DNA of 57,483 bases. Source: Microcoleus asticus IPMA8. GTDB lineage: Bacteria; Cyanobacteriota; Cyanobacteriia; Cyanobacteriales; Microcoleaceae. The notes beneath the pieces are model-generated. The model was given only the letters and a program-made list of their open reading frames with translations. It was not told the DNA's origin and did no database searches. Of this stretch, positions 26,239-34,950 are shown one piece after another. Within the stretch, counting starts at the first letter, position 1. Every line of letters starts with the position of its first letter. The stretch covers positions 1 through 57,483 of the forward strand of contig NZ_SRRZ01000033.1 in the NCBI RefSeq assembly GCF_013179805.1, in the 5' to 3' direction. The position numbers were made by a program, and so were the translations under genes.

Positions 26239-27777
26239 ATGCCAGAACTTCCTCCCTCCATTGCTCAGCACTACCACGAACGGACGAAATACGATCCTGA
26301 AACCCTTGCTGCCAAAAGCAAACAGCTAGATTGGACAGAGCAACCCGTGCCGTTCAAAGAATATAAAATAGGAGCGTATTTTGACCTCAAGCCTTATCTA
26401 AAAGACCCCTCGGATGATTCCGATGCCGATCCCGATGCGGTTTGGTGGCATCGGTTATCCAGCTTGTTGCTGTGCAGCTACGGGTTGACGGCGAAAGTGC
26501 AAACGGTAGACGACAGCTACCTGTATTTGCGATCCGCACCGTCGGCGGGCGGGCTCTACCCAGCAGAGGTTTATTTAATATCCCGCGGCACTGCGCAGTT
26601 GCCGGCCGGACTTTACAACTATCAGTGCAGAACTCATTCACTTGTTCATTTTTGGGACAGTCAAGTTTGGCCGACTTTGCAAGCAGCTTGTTTCCAGTCG
26701 CCCGCGCTAGAAAATACGCAATTGGCGATCGCCATTACCACTGTTTTTTTTCGTTCTTCTTGGCGTTACGAAGACCGAGCTTATCGGCGAATTTTCCTAG
26801 ACACCGGTCATTTACTGAGCAATATTGAATTAGCTTGCGCCGTCAACGATTACCGACCTCACCTGATTGGAGGATTCGCTGACGAAGCTATCAATGAATT
26901 ACTGTACATCGACTCGGAGCAAGAAGGAGCGATTTGTGTAGTTGCTTTAGCCGACTTGCTAGATATTGACCAAAACTTGCCTAAATTTAAAACAGCTTTG
27001 CCCGGAAACACCACGACAGATTACCCGCAAATTTCCGAAGGTAAACTGTTAAAATACCTTCACAAAGCGACGCATTTAGAATCCGATCCTACCGGAGCGG
27101 ACGGCTGGAAACTTGATGAAAGTGAAGGGGAATTAGAGGATAAATACAACTTTCCCTTTTGTACTAAAGTTGCGACGGTCACTCCTTCAATTCCTTGGGG
27201 AGTGAACCTGGAAACTTTAGAAAACACTATGCTTAAAAGGCGTTCTACCCGTGCTTATACAGGTGCTTCTTTGAGCTTGGGCGAACTGCTAGCTATGCTC
27301 GATTTTACTTACCAGCCGCAGCACTATATCGACCAAGGATTAGACGGTTCTCCCGACTATTTCGATCTAAGTTTGATCGAGACATTTATTGCTGTTTCGG
27401 GAGTGAATGGGTTAGAAGAAGGCTGTTACTATTACGCTCCGAAAGCTCAAGAATTGCGGCAAATTCGGTTTAAAAATTTCCGCAGGGAATTGCATTTTTT
27501 GTGTTTGGGGCAAGATTTAGGCAGAGATGCGGGGGCGCTGTTGTTTCACACGGCGGATTTGAACAGGGCTGTAGCAAAATATGGCGATCGAGTTTACCGC
27601 TATTTGCACATGGACGCGGGTCATTTAGGCCAGCGGTTGAATTTAGCAGCTATTCAACTGCGTTTGGGTGTCAGCGGTATCGCGGGCTTTTTTGACGATC
27701 GCGTCAATGACGTTCTGGGTATTCCTGCGGGTGAGGCTGTGCTTTATATTACAAGTCTGGGAAGACCTCGATCGTGA
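26239..27777 (+). CDS. SagB-type dehydrogenase, two nitroreductase domains
   Basis: 512 residues with two nitroreductase-fold halves, as in ThcOx/SagB-type proteins. The first (about 60-245) has RSAPSAGGLYPAEVYLIS; the second (about 325-510) has KRRSTRAYTGASLSLGELLAML. Both halves keep a GH.... motif ahead of the helix following (DTGHLLSNIELAC; DAGHLGQRLNLAA). In RiPP pathways SagB enzymes oxidise azolines to azoles with FMN, but no precursor peptide, YcaO or protease gene lies nearby. A stand-alone redox role is therefore just as possible. Confidence 0.88.
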   Translation: MPELPPSIAQHYHERTKYDPETLAAKSKQLDWTEQPVPFKEYKIGAYFDLKPYLKDPSDDSDADPDAVWWHRLSSLLLCSYGLTAKVQTVDDSYLYLRSAPSAGGLYPAEVYLISRGTAQLPAGLYNYQCRTHSLVHFWDSQVWPTLQAACFQSPALENTQLAIAITTVFFRSSWRYEDRAYRRIFLDTGHLLSNIELACAVNDYRPHLIGGFADEAINELLYIDSEQEGAICVVALADLLDIDQNLPKFKTALPGNTTTDYPQISEGKLLKYLHKATHLESDPTGADGWKLDESEGELEDKYNFPFCTKVATVTPSIPWGVNLETLENTMLKRRSTRAYTGASLSLGELLAMLDFTYQPQHYIDQGLDGSPDYFDLSLIETFIAVSGVNGLEEGCYYYAPKAQELRQIRFKNFRRELHFLCLGQDLGRDAGALLFHTADLNRAVAKYGDRVYRYLHMDAGHLGQRLNLAAIQLRLGVSGIAGFFDDRVNDVLGIPAGEAVLYITSLGRPRS

Positions 27778-27782
27778 GAATG

Positions 27783-28110
27783 AGTCAATCGATTTTAGAT
27801 TTTAGATTTTAGATTTTAGATTGAAGAATTGGCGTTGCTGATTTACGGTCTGAACGACTCAATCTGCCAAACATCAAACAAGCGAGTCAGTCAATCTATC
27901 GATTTTAGATTTTAGATTTTAGATTGAAGGATTGGCGTTGCTGATTTACGGTAGGAACCACTCAATCTGCAAAAAATCAAACAAGCGAGTCAGTCAATCT
28001 ATCGATTTTAGATTTTAGATTTTAGATTTTAGATTGAAGGATTGGCGTTGCTGATTTACGGTAGGAACCACTCAATTTGCAAAAAATCAAACAAGCGAGT
28101 CAGTCAATTT
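27783..28110. repeat. Three tandem 103-110-bp repeats
   Basis: Three direct copies whose shared TTGGCGTTGCTG core starts at 27829, 27932 and 28042. Each copy begins with a run of GATTTTA heptamers (four, three and four units), and the varying number of heptamers accounts for the 103 versus 110 spacing. It lies between two convergent genes, so it is untranslated. Confidence 0.92.
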
Positions 28111-28148
28111 TCTGAAGTTTAAAGTGATAGTGGTAAAGTGAGGATTGC

Positions 28149-28169
28149 AAACCTGTACTATACAGGTTT
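28149..28169. terminator. Bidirectional hairpin terminator candidate
   Basis: Perfect 9-bp stem AAACCTGTA with a CTA loop, followed by TTTT on the plus strand. It sits between the convergent SagB-type and mnmE genes, 20 bases past the mnmE stop, and so could end both transcripts. Confidence 0.6.
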
Positions 28170-28188
28170 TACGTAAGTCCTGCAATTG

Positions 28189-29574
28189 CTATTTGCCAAT
28201 GCAAAACCTGCTAAATATTCTGTCTAGCACTGATTCAGTCACTTCTTCCCCCGTAACTTCCCCCAATGCTTGAATTGCACCGCGCAAATCTATTGTCCAA
28301 AAATCTAAAGGCAATTTATTGCTCATAGTATCCGTGCATTGTTCCAGAGAAATTTTAGCTTTAGTTAACGCCGCTGCTTGCCGCTGGTTGATTGCTAAGT
28401 CTGAGTTTGCTGCTTGCAAATTTTCCCCGCTAACGGCATCTAAGATTGCTGTTTCTAAGTCTTCTATGCCTCGATCGAAGGCGGCGGCTGCGGCAACTAT
28501 TGGATGAACTTCAGAGGAAAAAGGTAGTTCGGGGATTGTTTTTACTAAGTCGATTTTGTTGATAATTATAATTAGCTGGCGGTGCTTTACTTGTTCGTAA
28601 ATTTCCGAATCTTCCTCTGTCCAACCCGATTCCGCGTCAATTGTCAACAACACTAAATCGGCTTGTTTTGCTGCGGCGCGCGATCGCTCAACGCCAATTT
28701 TTTCTACCTTGTCTTCGGTTTCCCGAATGCCCGCAGTATCGAGCACCTGCACCGGAATTCCGCCCACAACTAGCTGCGATTCTACCACATCCCGCGTCGT
28801 ACCGGGCAAATCCGTGACGATCGCCCGATCGCTCCGGCTCCACGCATTCAACAAACTCGATTTTCCCACATTCGGCCGCCCGACAATCGCTACTTTCAAA
28901 CCGGTTCTCAACAATTCTCCGCGATCTGCCGTCGCCAAAATTGTTGACAATTCCGCCAAAATATGATTTATTTCCCAAGAAGTTTTAGCTTCATCTAAAG
29001 GCGGTAAATCTTCCTCAAAATCAATTCTCGCCTCAATTTCTGCCAGCACGTCCAAACAAGTTGTTCTCAATTTGCGGATCGGTGCGGCTAATTTTCCCTG
29101 CAAACCAGCCAAAGCACTTTGTGCAGCAGCAGCCGATTTTGCTCCCACCAAATCTGCAATACTTTCAGCTTGAGTTAAATCGAGCCTGCCGTTCAAAAAA
29201 GCCCGCAGCGAAAACTCTCCCGGTTGCGCTAATCTCGCCCCATGTTCCAAACACAACTGCAAGACTTGCTGCACCGCCATAATGCCGCCGTGACAGTGAA
29301 ATTCCACCACATCTTCGCGAGTAAAAGAACGCGGCGCTTTCATGATTAGCAGCAAAGCTTCATCGACTAATTCTTGAGTTTTGGGGCAACGGATGTGACC
29401 GTAAAGAATGCGGTGAGACTCCCAGATTTGCCGTCCTGGGGCGCGAAACAGAGTTTCGGCAATTTTTAAGGCTGCGGAACCGGAAACTCGCACAATGCCG
29501 ACGCTGCCTTGTTGGGGAACTATGGCAGTGGCGATCGCTGCGATCGTCCCTCCTTTTGTTAGTGATTCAGACAT
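28189..29574 (-). CDS. mnmE: tRNA uridine-5-carboxymethylaminomethyl GTPase
   Basis: With MnmG it places the cmnm5 group on wobble U34 of certain tRNAs. The N-terminal folate-binding domain (GSVGIVRVSG to ~residue 120), central helical domain and inserted G domain are all in place: P-loop GRPNVGKSSLLN (about 228-239), DTAGIRETED and NKIDL. The protein ends in the conserved FCIGK, whose Cys is characteristic of MnmE. Length 461 is standard. Housekeeping gene; mnmG is not in this window. Confidence 0.97.
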   Translation of the reverse strand: MSESLTKGGTIAAIATAIVPQQGSVGIVRVSGSAALKIAETLFRAPGRQIWESHRILYGHIRCPKTQELVDEALLLIMKAPRSFTREDVVEFHCHGGIMAVQQVLQLCLEHGARLAQPGEFSLRAFLNGRLDLTQAESIADLVGAKSAAAAQSALAGLQGKLAAPIRKLRTTCLDVLAEIEARIDFEEDLPPLDEAKTSWEINHILAELSTILATADRGELLRTGLKVAIVGRPNVGKSSLLNAWSRSDRAIVTDLPGTTRDVVESQLVVGGIPVQVLDTAGIRETEDKVEKIGVERSRAAAKQADLVLLTIDAESGWTEEDSEIYEQVKHRQLIIIINKIDLVKTIPELPFSSEVHPIVAAAAAFDRGIEDLETAILDAVSGENLQAANSDLAINQRQAAALTKAKISLEQCTDTMSNKLPLDFWTIDLRGAIQALGEVTGEEVTESVLDRIFSRFCIGK

Positions 29575-29624
29575 TTTTATTATTCACACATTTAAAAGTT
29601 ATCTCAATCTCCTGTTTTTGAGTA

Positions 29625-29834
29625 TCAGGCAATTGCTTCTTGGTCTTTGAGAGTATAAATCTCTAGTTCGTCATTCAAAAAATTACAATAGCCGCCCTTT
29701 TGGGCAAGCTGCACGAGTTCCTGAGTCGAAGGGTAGGGGATATTTTTTAATATCTTGCCTGCGAGCGCTAATTGCTCGTCGGCTGCGAGAGACAAGATAA
29801 CTTGAATTAGGGATTCAACCAGTTGTACGTTCAT
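29625..29834 (-). CDS. Small protein, antitoxin-like, unknown
   Basis: 69 residues with a good GGAGGT site before the ATG. The start (MNVQLVESLIQVILSL) resembles the short helical leader seen in small cyanobacterial proteins of antitoxin type, but no toxin gene is adjacent and there is no DNA-binding motif that I can assign. It lies 50 bases upstream of mnmE on the same strand and may share its transcript. Function unknown. Confidence 0.65.
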   Translation of the reverse strand: MNVQLVESLIQVILSLAADEQLALAGKILKNIPYPSTQELVQLAQKGGYCNFLNDELEIYTLKDQEAIA

Positions 29835-30206
29835 TTGACTGACCTCCGGCTTGGTTGTTAAATTATACCTATCTCATTGGCAGGATAAACAATTTTAGCG
29901 ATTTTTTTCTAAGATATTAGAATAGGGCTACCGCCGCGCTTGAGTTGGATCGTCAATCCGATCGCCCGTTTGCTCAGTCGGTCGATTTTAAATTTTAGAT
30001 TTTAGATTTTAGATTTACTCCACAGATGAATCGGGGAGGTTGAACAAAAGTCTAAAATTTTGGGCGGCTCACGACTCCTGTCGGAAAGCAAGTATCCGTT
30101 TTTGGGCGGGAGTCACGGCCCGATCTAACTTAAATTACGCAGCCAAATGTTGGGCCTATCGTGATTTCGTGCGATAATGGAACATTAACAGGGTAGAGGG
30201 CAAAGC
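29835..30206. other. Gap with heptamer repeat
   Basis: Holds a GATTTTA heptamer run at 29984-30016 and otherwise no gene. The promoters of the divergent small protein and the pseudokinase gene must lie here; an AGGGTAGAGGG stretch just ahead of 30207 can serve as ribosome site. Confidence 0.45.
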
Positions 30207-32405
30207 ATGATTGGTCAACTTCTCGACAGACGTTACCGCATCATTAAAGTCACAGACTCAAGTGAGGTGGGAAAAACTTATCTAGCAGCAGATACTCACC
30301 GTCCCGGGTATCCGCAATGCACTGTTAGAGAAATGCTGCTCCCCGGCACAAGTTCGCAAACTCCAGAATTAGTCAAAGTTATATTTCAAAGAAACGCAGA
30401 AATAATTGAAAAATTGGGAAAACACGACAAAATCCCCGAATTATTGGCGTATTTTGAGGAAAATCAAAGTTTATACTTAATAGAAGAATTTATTGCCGGC
30501 TCGCCTTTAAGTCAAGAACTAATACCCGGTGAACCTTGGTCTGAAGACAAAGTAATTGGTCTGCTATCAGAAATATTAGAAATTTTGGTGTTCATACACG
30601 AGAAGGGTTTCATTCACCGCAGAATTCAGCCAGACAGAGCTATCCGGCGCGAGTCAGACGGCAAATTTGTGCTGATTGACTTTAGCTTAGACAAAGAAAT
30701 TAACCCGGAACTCGCTAATTGTCATTTGTTGGCGCAAACCTCCCCCAACTCTGTTAAAGGGCCTTTAGCAAAAAAACACGAGTTGGCGGGCCAGGAGTTA
30801 TACGTGCCGATCGAGCAATCGATCGGCAACCCCCGCTACAATAGCGACATCTACGCTCTAGGTACGATCGCCCAGCTTGCTGTGACGGGACTCTCACCCA
30901 ACGAACTGAGTGCCTTAAAAAACAACAAAAGCGAAATTCCGTGGCGAAATCGGGCAACTTGTTCGTTTGCCCTAGCAGATATTATCGATCTAATGGTGCG
31001 CTCCGACTGCGAGGAACGCTATCAGGAGGCCGCCGAAGTTTTGGCAGACCTCAAACAAATCGCCGTAAAATGGGATGTTGAGCCGCCGCCAGCCACAATC
31101 ATCACGGACGCTATGAGTAAACCGCGGAGACAGCGCCAAATCAGACTGCTGCTGCTGGCTGCAACAGCCGGAGCTTTAATGTTGACAGCAATCATGCTTT
31201 ACTTTTGGCAGAGTAAAAGTCCGGCGAGGGCACAAGAATTGTTCGCTCGCGGCGTGGCCAAAGCGCAGCAAGGCGACAAAACAGGTGCGATCGCCGATTA
31301 TACCCAAGCGATCGCCATGAATGCCAGCGATGCGGAAACTTACTACAAGCGGGCCAACGCTCGCTATGACACGGGCGCGACCGATCTAGCAATACAGGAT
31401 TACACGCAAGCAATTAAAGTCAATCCCAGCCACACCAAAGCCATCTACAATCGAGGTCTGGCCCGCCGCGACACCGGCGACAAGCGGGGAGCTGTGGAAG
31501 ATTTCACCCAAGTAGTGCGGCTCAATCCCAGCGACGGTGAGGCATACTCTCAGCGGGGTTTAGCTTACTACGATTTGGGCGACTACCGCACGGCAATTGA
31601 AGACTACACTCAAGCAATTCGGCTCACTCCCAACGATGCTACAGCTTACAGCAATCGGGGTTTAGCTCGATCGGCCGCGGGCGACAAAACAGGAGCAATG
31701 GCAGATTTTACCCAAGCGATTCAAATTAGCCCCAAACAAGCTGGCGTTTACTACAGTCGGGGTCGATCGCGGTTTAATCTGGCAGATTATCAAGGAGCGA
31801 TGGAAGATTATAGTAAGGCGATCGAATTGGAACCAGAGCTAGCTGATGCTTATACCAATCGGTGCAGCGCTTACTTAAATTTGGCAATCTACGACAAAGC
31901 GATTGCAGATTGCACCCAAGGAATTCGCCTCGCTCCTAAAGATGAAGCAGCTTACAACAACCGCTGCATTGCTTATTTGAATTTAAAACAATTTCAAAAG
32001 GCCAGCGAAGATTGCAGTTTGACGATCGGACTCAACGGCAACAATCCCAAAGCATACAGCAATCGAGGATTAGCTCGATCGGCTTCGGGAGACAAGCAGG
32101 GGGCTGTGGAAGATTTTACTCAAGCCATTCGGCTCAATCCCAGCGATGCAGTAGCTTACAGCAATCGCGGTACTATTTACTCAGAACTAAAAAATTACCC
32201 TTTGGCGGTTGAGGATTTCGCTCACTCGCTGCGGCTCAACCCCAACAATGCTAGCGCTTTTTACAGCCGAGGCCTCGTCCGCCGCCAACTCAAAGACCGT
32301 GCTGGGGCGATCGAGGATTTTCAGAAAGCTGCAACGCTTTTTCTAGAACAAGGAAGAGCTGATGGTTTCCAAAATGCACAAGCACAAATCAACGATCCTA
32401 AATAA
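30207..32405 (+). CDS. Pseudokinase-TPR membrane protein
   Basis: Built like its downstream neighbour: kinase-fold domain (1-275), one membrane helix (about 312-333), then ten or so TPR units to the end. The kinase motifs are broken. The Gly loop is DSSEVGKTY, the VAIK lysine position reads TVREM (Lys to Arg), the catalytic HRD is HRR (HRRIQPDRAI), the Asn of the loop is lost and DFG is DFS. Phosphate transfer is therefore not expected. The TPR part would lie on the other side of the membrane and bind partners. It probably works as a scaffold or as a regulator of the active kinase encoded next; this is inference. Confidence 0.9.
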   Translation: MIGQLLDRRYRIIKVTDSSEVGKTYLAADTHRPGYPQCTVREMLLPGTSSQTPELVKVIFQRNAEIIEKLGKHDKIPELLAYFEENQSLYLIEEFIAGSPLSQELIPGEPWSEDKVIGLLSEILEILVFIHEKGFIHRRIQPDRAIRRESDGKFVLIDFSLDKEINPELANCHLLAQTSPNSVKGPLAKKHELAGQELYVPIEQSIGNPRYNSDIYALGTIAQLAVTGLSPNELSALKNNKSEIPWRNRATCSFALADIIDLMVRSDCEERYQEAAEVLADLKQIAVKWDVEPPPATIITDAMSKPRRQRQIRLLLLAATAGALMLTAIMLYFWQSKSPARAQELFARGVAKAQQGDKTGAIADYTQAIAMNASDAETYYKRANARYDTGATDLAIQDYTQAIKVNPSHTKAIYNRGLARRDTGDKRGAVEDFTQVVRLNPSDGEAYSQRGLAYYDLGDYRTAIEDYTQAIRLTPNDATAYSNRGLARSAAGDKTGAMADFTQAIQISPKQAGVYYSRGRSRFNLADYQGAMEDYSKAIELEPELADAYTNRCSAYLNLAIYDKAIADCTQGIRLAPKDEAAYNNRCIAYLNLKQFQKASEDCSLTIGLNGNNPKAYSNRGLARSASGDKQGAVEDFTQAIRLNPSDAVAYSNRGTIYSELKNYPLAVEDFAHSLRLNPNNASAFYSRGLVRRQLKDRAGAIEDFQKAATLFLEQGRADGFQNAQAQINDPK

Positions 32406-32581
32406 GCTATTAGTCATCAGTTATTAGTGCTCAGTCATCAGTCATCAGTCATGAGGAAAAATGAAGAATGCAAAATGAAGAAGGAAGAAGGAAGAAGGCT
32501 AAACAACCAATCACCAATTCTCAATTTCCAATTTCCAATTTCCCATCCCCAATCACTAATTCCCAATTCTCAATTCCTGAT

Positions 32582-34777
32582 ATGAACATGGTTGGTCAAC
32601 TTTTAGACAGGCGTTATCGCGTAGTACAAATTCTCAGTTCAGGAGCTTTCGGACAAACTTATTTGGCTGTCGATACTCGCCGCCCTGGCCACCCTCAATG
32701 TGTAGTGAAACAACTGCGCCCTCCCAGCAACACTTCCACAGTTCTCAAAACAGCTTACCGCTTATTTAAACAAGAAGCAGAAATATTAGAAAAGCTGGGT
32801 AAACACGATCAAATTCCATTTTTACTAGCTTATTTTGAAGAAGGAAATCAATTCTACCTCGTCGAAGAGTTTGTGCCCGGACACGCCCTAAATAGGGAAA
32901 TTGTGGCCGGTCAACCTTGGCGGGAAGAACGAGTGCTGGATCTGTTGGAAGAAGTCTTACAACTTCTCGCTTTCGTACACTCTCAGGGAGTGATTCACCG
33001 CGATGTTAATCCCTCCAACTTAATCCGCCGCAAACCAGACGGCAAATTAGTTTTAATTGACTTCGGCTCGGTTAAAGAAGTTGCCAGCCACGTCAGTGAC
33101 TACGATACAGAATTTCCGCGCACCATTGCTACTGGAACTCCGGCTTATATGCCGATCGAACAATTTCAAGGCAACCCGCAATTTAGCAGCGACCTCTATG
33201 CAGTCGGGATGATGGCAGTCCAAGCTATCACGGGTTTGCCCGGTACGGATTTGCCAAAATTGCAAGATCCGAGTCCTTCTCACACGGGGGAAATTGTTTG
33301 GCGGAACCGATCGCAATGTTCTGCGGGACTAGCCAATATAATTGACAAAATGGTCTGTCACCAATTTGGCAAGCGCTATCAATCTGCGGAGGAAGTTTTG
33401 GTAGATCTCAGCAAGTTGAGACACCGCCTAGAGCCGGTGAATAAGGCTCCAAAGAAAAGTATTTCTCCGAGCTTACTGTCTTCTGAGAGTTTTTCGTCAC
33501 GTTTTAAAACTCGGTTTTGGTGGCTGATTTTGGCTGTTTTTGGGGCAGCAATAATTCTGGTATTTCTGTTTAGTTATTTGAGCCGACCGAATCCGATTAA
33601 AGCTAAGGAATATCACGAACAGGGAGTGGAAAAGTCTCGCAATCAAGATGCCGCGGGAGCTTTGCAAGCTTTTAATAAGTCAATTCAATTAAATCCTAAC
33701 AATCCTGAGAGTTTTTATCGCCGGGGTAATGCTAATTATGATTTACAAAAATATCAAGAAGCAATTGCGGATTATTCTCAGGCGATCGCTCTCAATCCTA
33801 AATATGTTCAGGCTTATTTTAACCGCGGGCTAACCCGTCACGATTTTAACGACAAGCGCGGGGCGATTGAGGACTACACTCAAGCTTTGAATCTCCAGCC
33901 CGACGATTTTGATACCTATTATGAAAGAGGAGTTGCTTATTTAGAGCTGCAAGATTACAAGGCGGCTATTCAAGATTTTACCGAAGTAATTCGGTTGCAG
34001 CCAAACCTGGCTAAAGGTTATCATTCGCGGGGGTTGGCTCGCGCTGCGAGTGCAGATTTGCAGGGGGCGATTGGAGATTATACTGAGGCAATTAAACTTG
34101 ATGCTAAGAATGTTGATGCTTTCTACAGTCGGGGGAGAGCTCGCTTTCACTTAGGAGATTATCAGGGAGCTTTGGCGGATTATTCTCAGGTAATTGCGAT
34201 CGATCCCAAGAGTGGAGATGCTTACGCTAATCGTTGCAGCACGCAGTTGAATTTGGGAGCTCATCAAGCCGCAATTGACGATTGCACTCAGGCAATTTCG
34301 CTGAGCGATCGGGATGGGGTTCCTTACAACAATCGCTGTATTGCTTATTTAAATTTGAAGGATTATCCGAAAGCAATTGCCGATTGCACTCAAGCGCTGA
34401 AAGTTAATCCGAATGATTATAATGCTTTTAACAATCGTGCTTTAGCTCGCAGTGCTGGGGGTGACGCGCAGGGGGCGATCGCAGATTTTACAGCAGCAAT
34501 CGGGTTCAATCCCAACAATGCTGAAGCTTACGCCAATCGGGCTAAGATTTACCAGCAGTTAAATAATTACAACAGTGCGATCGCCGATTACGTGCAAGCT
34601 ATTCGGATCAATCCGAATTATGCTGCTGCTTACTACGGTAGAGGCATCGTTCGCCGCTCATTGGGAGACAAAGCAGGAGCGATTAGCGATTTAGAAAAAG
34701 CTGGTAAAATGTTTCTCGATCAAGGACTAACTGGCGGTTACAAAGATGCACAATTTGAGATTGAAAAGCTCAAGTAG
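32582..34777 (+). CDS. Ser/Thr kinase-TPR membrane protein
   Basis: Eukaryote-type kinase with VVKQL (ATP lysine), HRDVNPSNLIRR (catalytic Asp and Asn; Asn replaces the usual Lys, as in many cyanobacterial kinases) and DFGSVKE, followed by a GTPAYMPIEQ activation segment and the EEVL.DL end. A membrane helix (about 310-330) separates it from a long TPR array. I place the start at ATG 32582, matching the MxGQLLDRRYR start of the paralogue. The frame is open 38 codons further but encodes translated simple repeats there. Tandem duplicate of the preceding pseudokinase gene. Confidence 0.92.
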   Translation: MNMVGQLLDRRYRVVQILSSGAFGQTYLAVDTRRPGHPQCVVKQLRPPSNTSTVLKTAYRLFKQEAEILEKLGKHDQIPFLLAYFEEGNQFYLVEEFVPGHALNREIVAGQPWREERVLDLLEEVLQLLAFVHSQGVIHRDVNPSNLIRRKPDGKLVLIDFGSVKEVASHVSDYDTEFPRTIATGTPAYMPIEQFQGNPQFSSDLYAVGMMAVQAITGLPGTDLPKLQDPSPSHTGEIVWRNRSQCSAGLANIIDKMVCHQFGKRYQSAEEVLVDLSKLRHRLEPVNKAPKKSISPSLLSSESFSSRFKTRFWWLILAVFGAAIILVFLFSYLSRPNPIKAKEYHEQGVEKSRNQDAAGALQAFNKSIQLNPNNPESFYRRGNANYDLQKYQEAIADYSQAIALNPKYVQAYFNRGLTRHDFNDKRGAIEDYTQALNLQPDDFDTYYERGVAYLELQDYKAAIQDFTEVIRLQPNLAKGYHSRGLARAASADLQGAIGDYTEAIKLDAKNVDAFYSRGRARFHLGDYQGALADYSQVIAIDPKSGDAYANRCSTQLNLGAHQAAIDDCTQAISLSDRDGVPYNNRCIAYLNLKDYPKAIADCTQALKVNPNDYNAFNNRALARSAGGDAQGAIADFTAAIGFNPNNAEAYANRAKIYQQLNNYNSAIADYVQAIRINPNYAAAYYGRGIVRRSLGDKAGAISDLEKAGKMFLDQGLTGGYKDAQFEIEKLK

Positions 34778-34950
34778 TTATTAGTCAGTTGTCATTAGTC
34801 ATTAGTCATTATTTCTCGGTGTTATATTTCTTATGTGGCAAATTTTTATAATCTCATATTGCTCCGGGGCGGGTTCACCTTAATCTTTAATACAAACAGA
34901 AAATGCAGGTGAGTCGGCCCCGGAAGGCTATTAATGCCAGCTATTATCAA

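Noticed and set aside
27783..28110. CRISPR-like array
   Set aside because: The repeated unit is over 100 bp and the spacing sequence is itself repeated, so there are no unique spacers.
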